The notes beneath the pieces are model-generated. The model was not told the DNA's origin and did no database searches. It saw only the letters and a program-made list of their open reading frames with translations. A stretch of DNA of 64,000 nt, taken from Bradyrhizobium erythrophlei (GTDB lineage Bacteria; Pseudomonadota; Alphaproteobacteria; Rhizobiales; Xanthobacteraceae). Below are positions 63,401 through 64,000 of the stretch, in pieces (within the stretch, counting starts at the first letter, position 1; every line of letters starts with the position of its first letter). A program made the translations under genes and the position numbers. The stretch is taken from contig NZ_LT670818.1 in the NCBI RefSeq assembly GCF_900129505.1, positions 372,001-436,000 on the forward strand, read 5' to 3'.

Positions 63401-64000
63401 ATGTCGTGGCCCACTGTCCGTTCCGGCGCCGACATGTTGCGCGCTCTCGTGATCGGAACGGGCCTCGTCTGGTCGGTCGCGTTCGTCGCCGTCGGGCTGG
63501 GCTATGGGCTGGAGCTCTACGCCGACGGGGCGATGTTTTCCTACGCCGTCGCGGCGCAGGACGTCTGGGCGTTCCACTGGCACAATATCTCCGGCCGCAT
63601 GTCGGTGTTTTTCCTCACTTTGCTGCCGGCGGAAGCCTATGTCGGACTGACTGGCAACCCCCGCGCCGGCATCGTCGTCTACGGGCTATTGTTCTATTTC
63701 GCGCCGCTCGCGGGACTGATCGGCACGTTCGCGGCCGACCGCTCGCGCGGCCGCATCATCTTCGCCTACGCCTGTTGCTCGACCGCCTTGCTCTGCCCGC
63801 TGATCTTCGGCTTCCCGACCGAGATGTGGCTGGCGCACGCCGTGTTCTGGCCGGCGCTCGCCATCAGCCATTACGCGAAGCGGACTACCATCGGAACGGC
63901 GCTCGCTTTCGTCATGATGCTGACGCTCGCGTTCACCCATGAGGGCGCGCTGGTGCTGGCAATCACCATCGTCGCGACGCTGGCCCTGCGTGGCTTGCGC
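63401..64000 (+). CDS. Polytopic membrane protein, partial (cut by window end)
   Basis: 200 codons are visible with no stop before the window ends. ATG at 63401 with GAGGAG eleven to sixteen bases upstream; an ATG eleven codons later is also in frame. Hydrophobic segments cover about residues 13-37, 70-95, 108-125 and 135-160, with further ones following. DG and HWHNISGR lie in the first loop. I do not recognise a family; it may be another GT-C-like or transporter-like protein. Whether it belongs with the pterin-like cluster is unknown. Confidence 0.6.
   Translation, partial: MSWPTVRSGADMLRALVIGTGLVWSVAFVAVGLGYGLELYADGAMFSYAVAAQDVWAFHWHNISGRMSVFFLTLLPAEAYVGLTGNPRAGIVVYGLLFYFAPLAGLIGTFAADRSRGRIIFAYACCSTALLCPLIFGFPTEMWLAHAVFWPALAISHYAKRTTIGTALAFVMMLTLAFTHEGALVLAITIVATLALRGLR

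Overview
The window looks like chromosomal DNA of an alphaproteobacterium of the Bradyrhizobium/Nitrobacteraceae type. This is inferred from the high GC, many GTG/TTG starts, the glp ABC transporter layout typical of Rhizobiales, small orphan proteins of a kind common in Bradyrhizobium, and several families of dispersed palindromic intergenic repeats. I see no tRNA, rRNA, CRISPR array, phage or intact insertion sequence. About 68 genes are called, and the last is cut by the window end.

Layout. 1-10.1 kb: a minus-strand glycerol regulon in the order glpR, glpD, glpS, glpT, glpP, glpQ, a DUF2160 membrane gene, glpV. It runs from regulator through glycerol-3-phosphate dehydrogenase to an ABC importer and its binding protein, and ends at an intrinsic terminator. 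10.5-12.2 kb: four small orphan genes. 12.3-18.5 kb: a fatty-acid beta-oxidation operon (fadE-like dehydrogenase, thiolase, FadJ-type multifunctional protein, YciA-type thioesterase). 18.7 kb: a MITE-like 140-bp element. 19-24.8 kb: a flavin reductase, then an RND efflux operon (fusion protein, pump, TetR regulator) with a clear operator. 25-28.3 kb: GST plus two SDRs divergent from a LysR regulator. 28.3-33.8 kb: a YcaQ-type glycosylase, a BNR/Ycf48-like protein, a Met-rich secreted peptide, a VapBC-type toxin-antitoxin pair and an exported caspase-family protein. 34-43 kb: an OmpA-family protein divergent from the caspase across two CRP/FNR-like sites, a PMT-type mannosyltransferase, a hydrolase, a cupin, an FKBP isomerase, a transglutaminase-like protein and gamma-glutamyltransferase. 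43-47 kb: trhO, slyX, hemE and convergent hemC. 47-58 kb: a GMC oxidoreductase, small secreted proteins, a large secreted hydrolase, a cytochrome c and an envelope-sugar group (membrane protein, FkbM methyltransferase, OpgH).

The most unusual locus is 57.9-63.2 kb. A tightly coupled set (BchC-like MDR dehydrogenase, a 6-pyruvoyltetrahydropterin-synthase-like protein lacking its catalytic residues, a GT4 glycosyltransferase, an SAM methyltransferase) sits next to a stand-alone RibD-type reductase and a GTP cyclohydrolase II with an extra N-terminal domain. Together they suggest a dedicated route from GTP to a modified, possibly glycosylated and methylated, pterin or flavin-like molecule. That product is inference. 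Other notable points are complementary defects in the GlpS/GlpT ATPases that predict one active and one degenerate ATP site, the RND operator overlapping its promoter, and an orphan plus-strand terminator.
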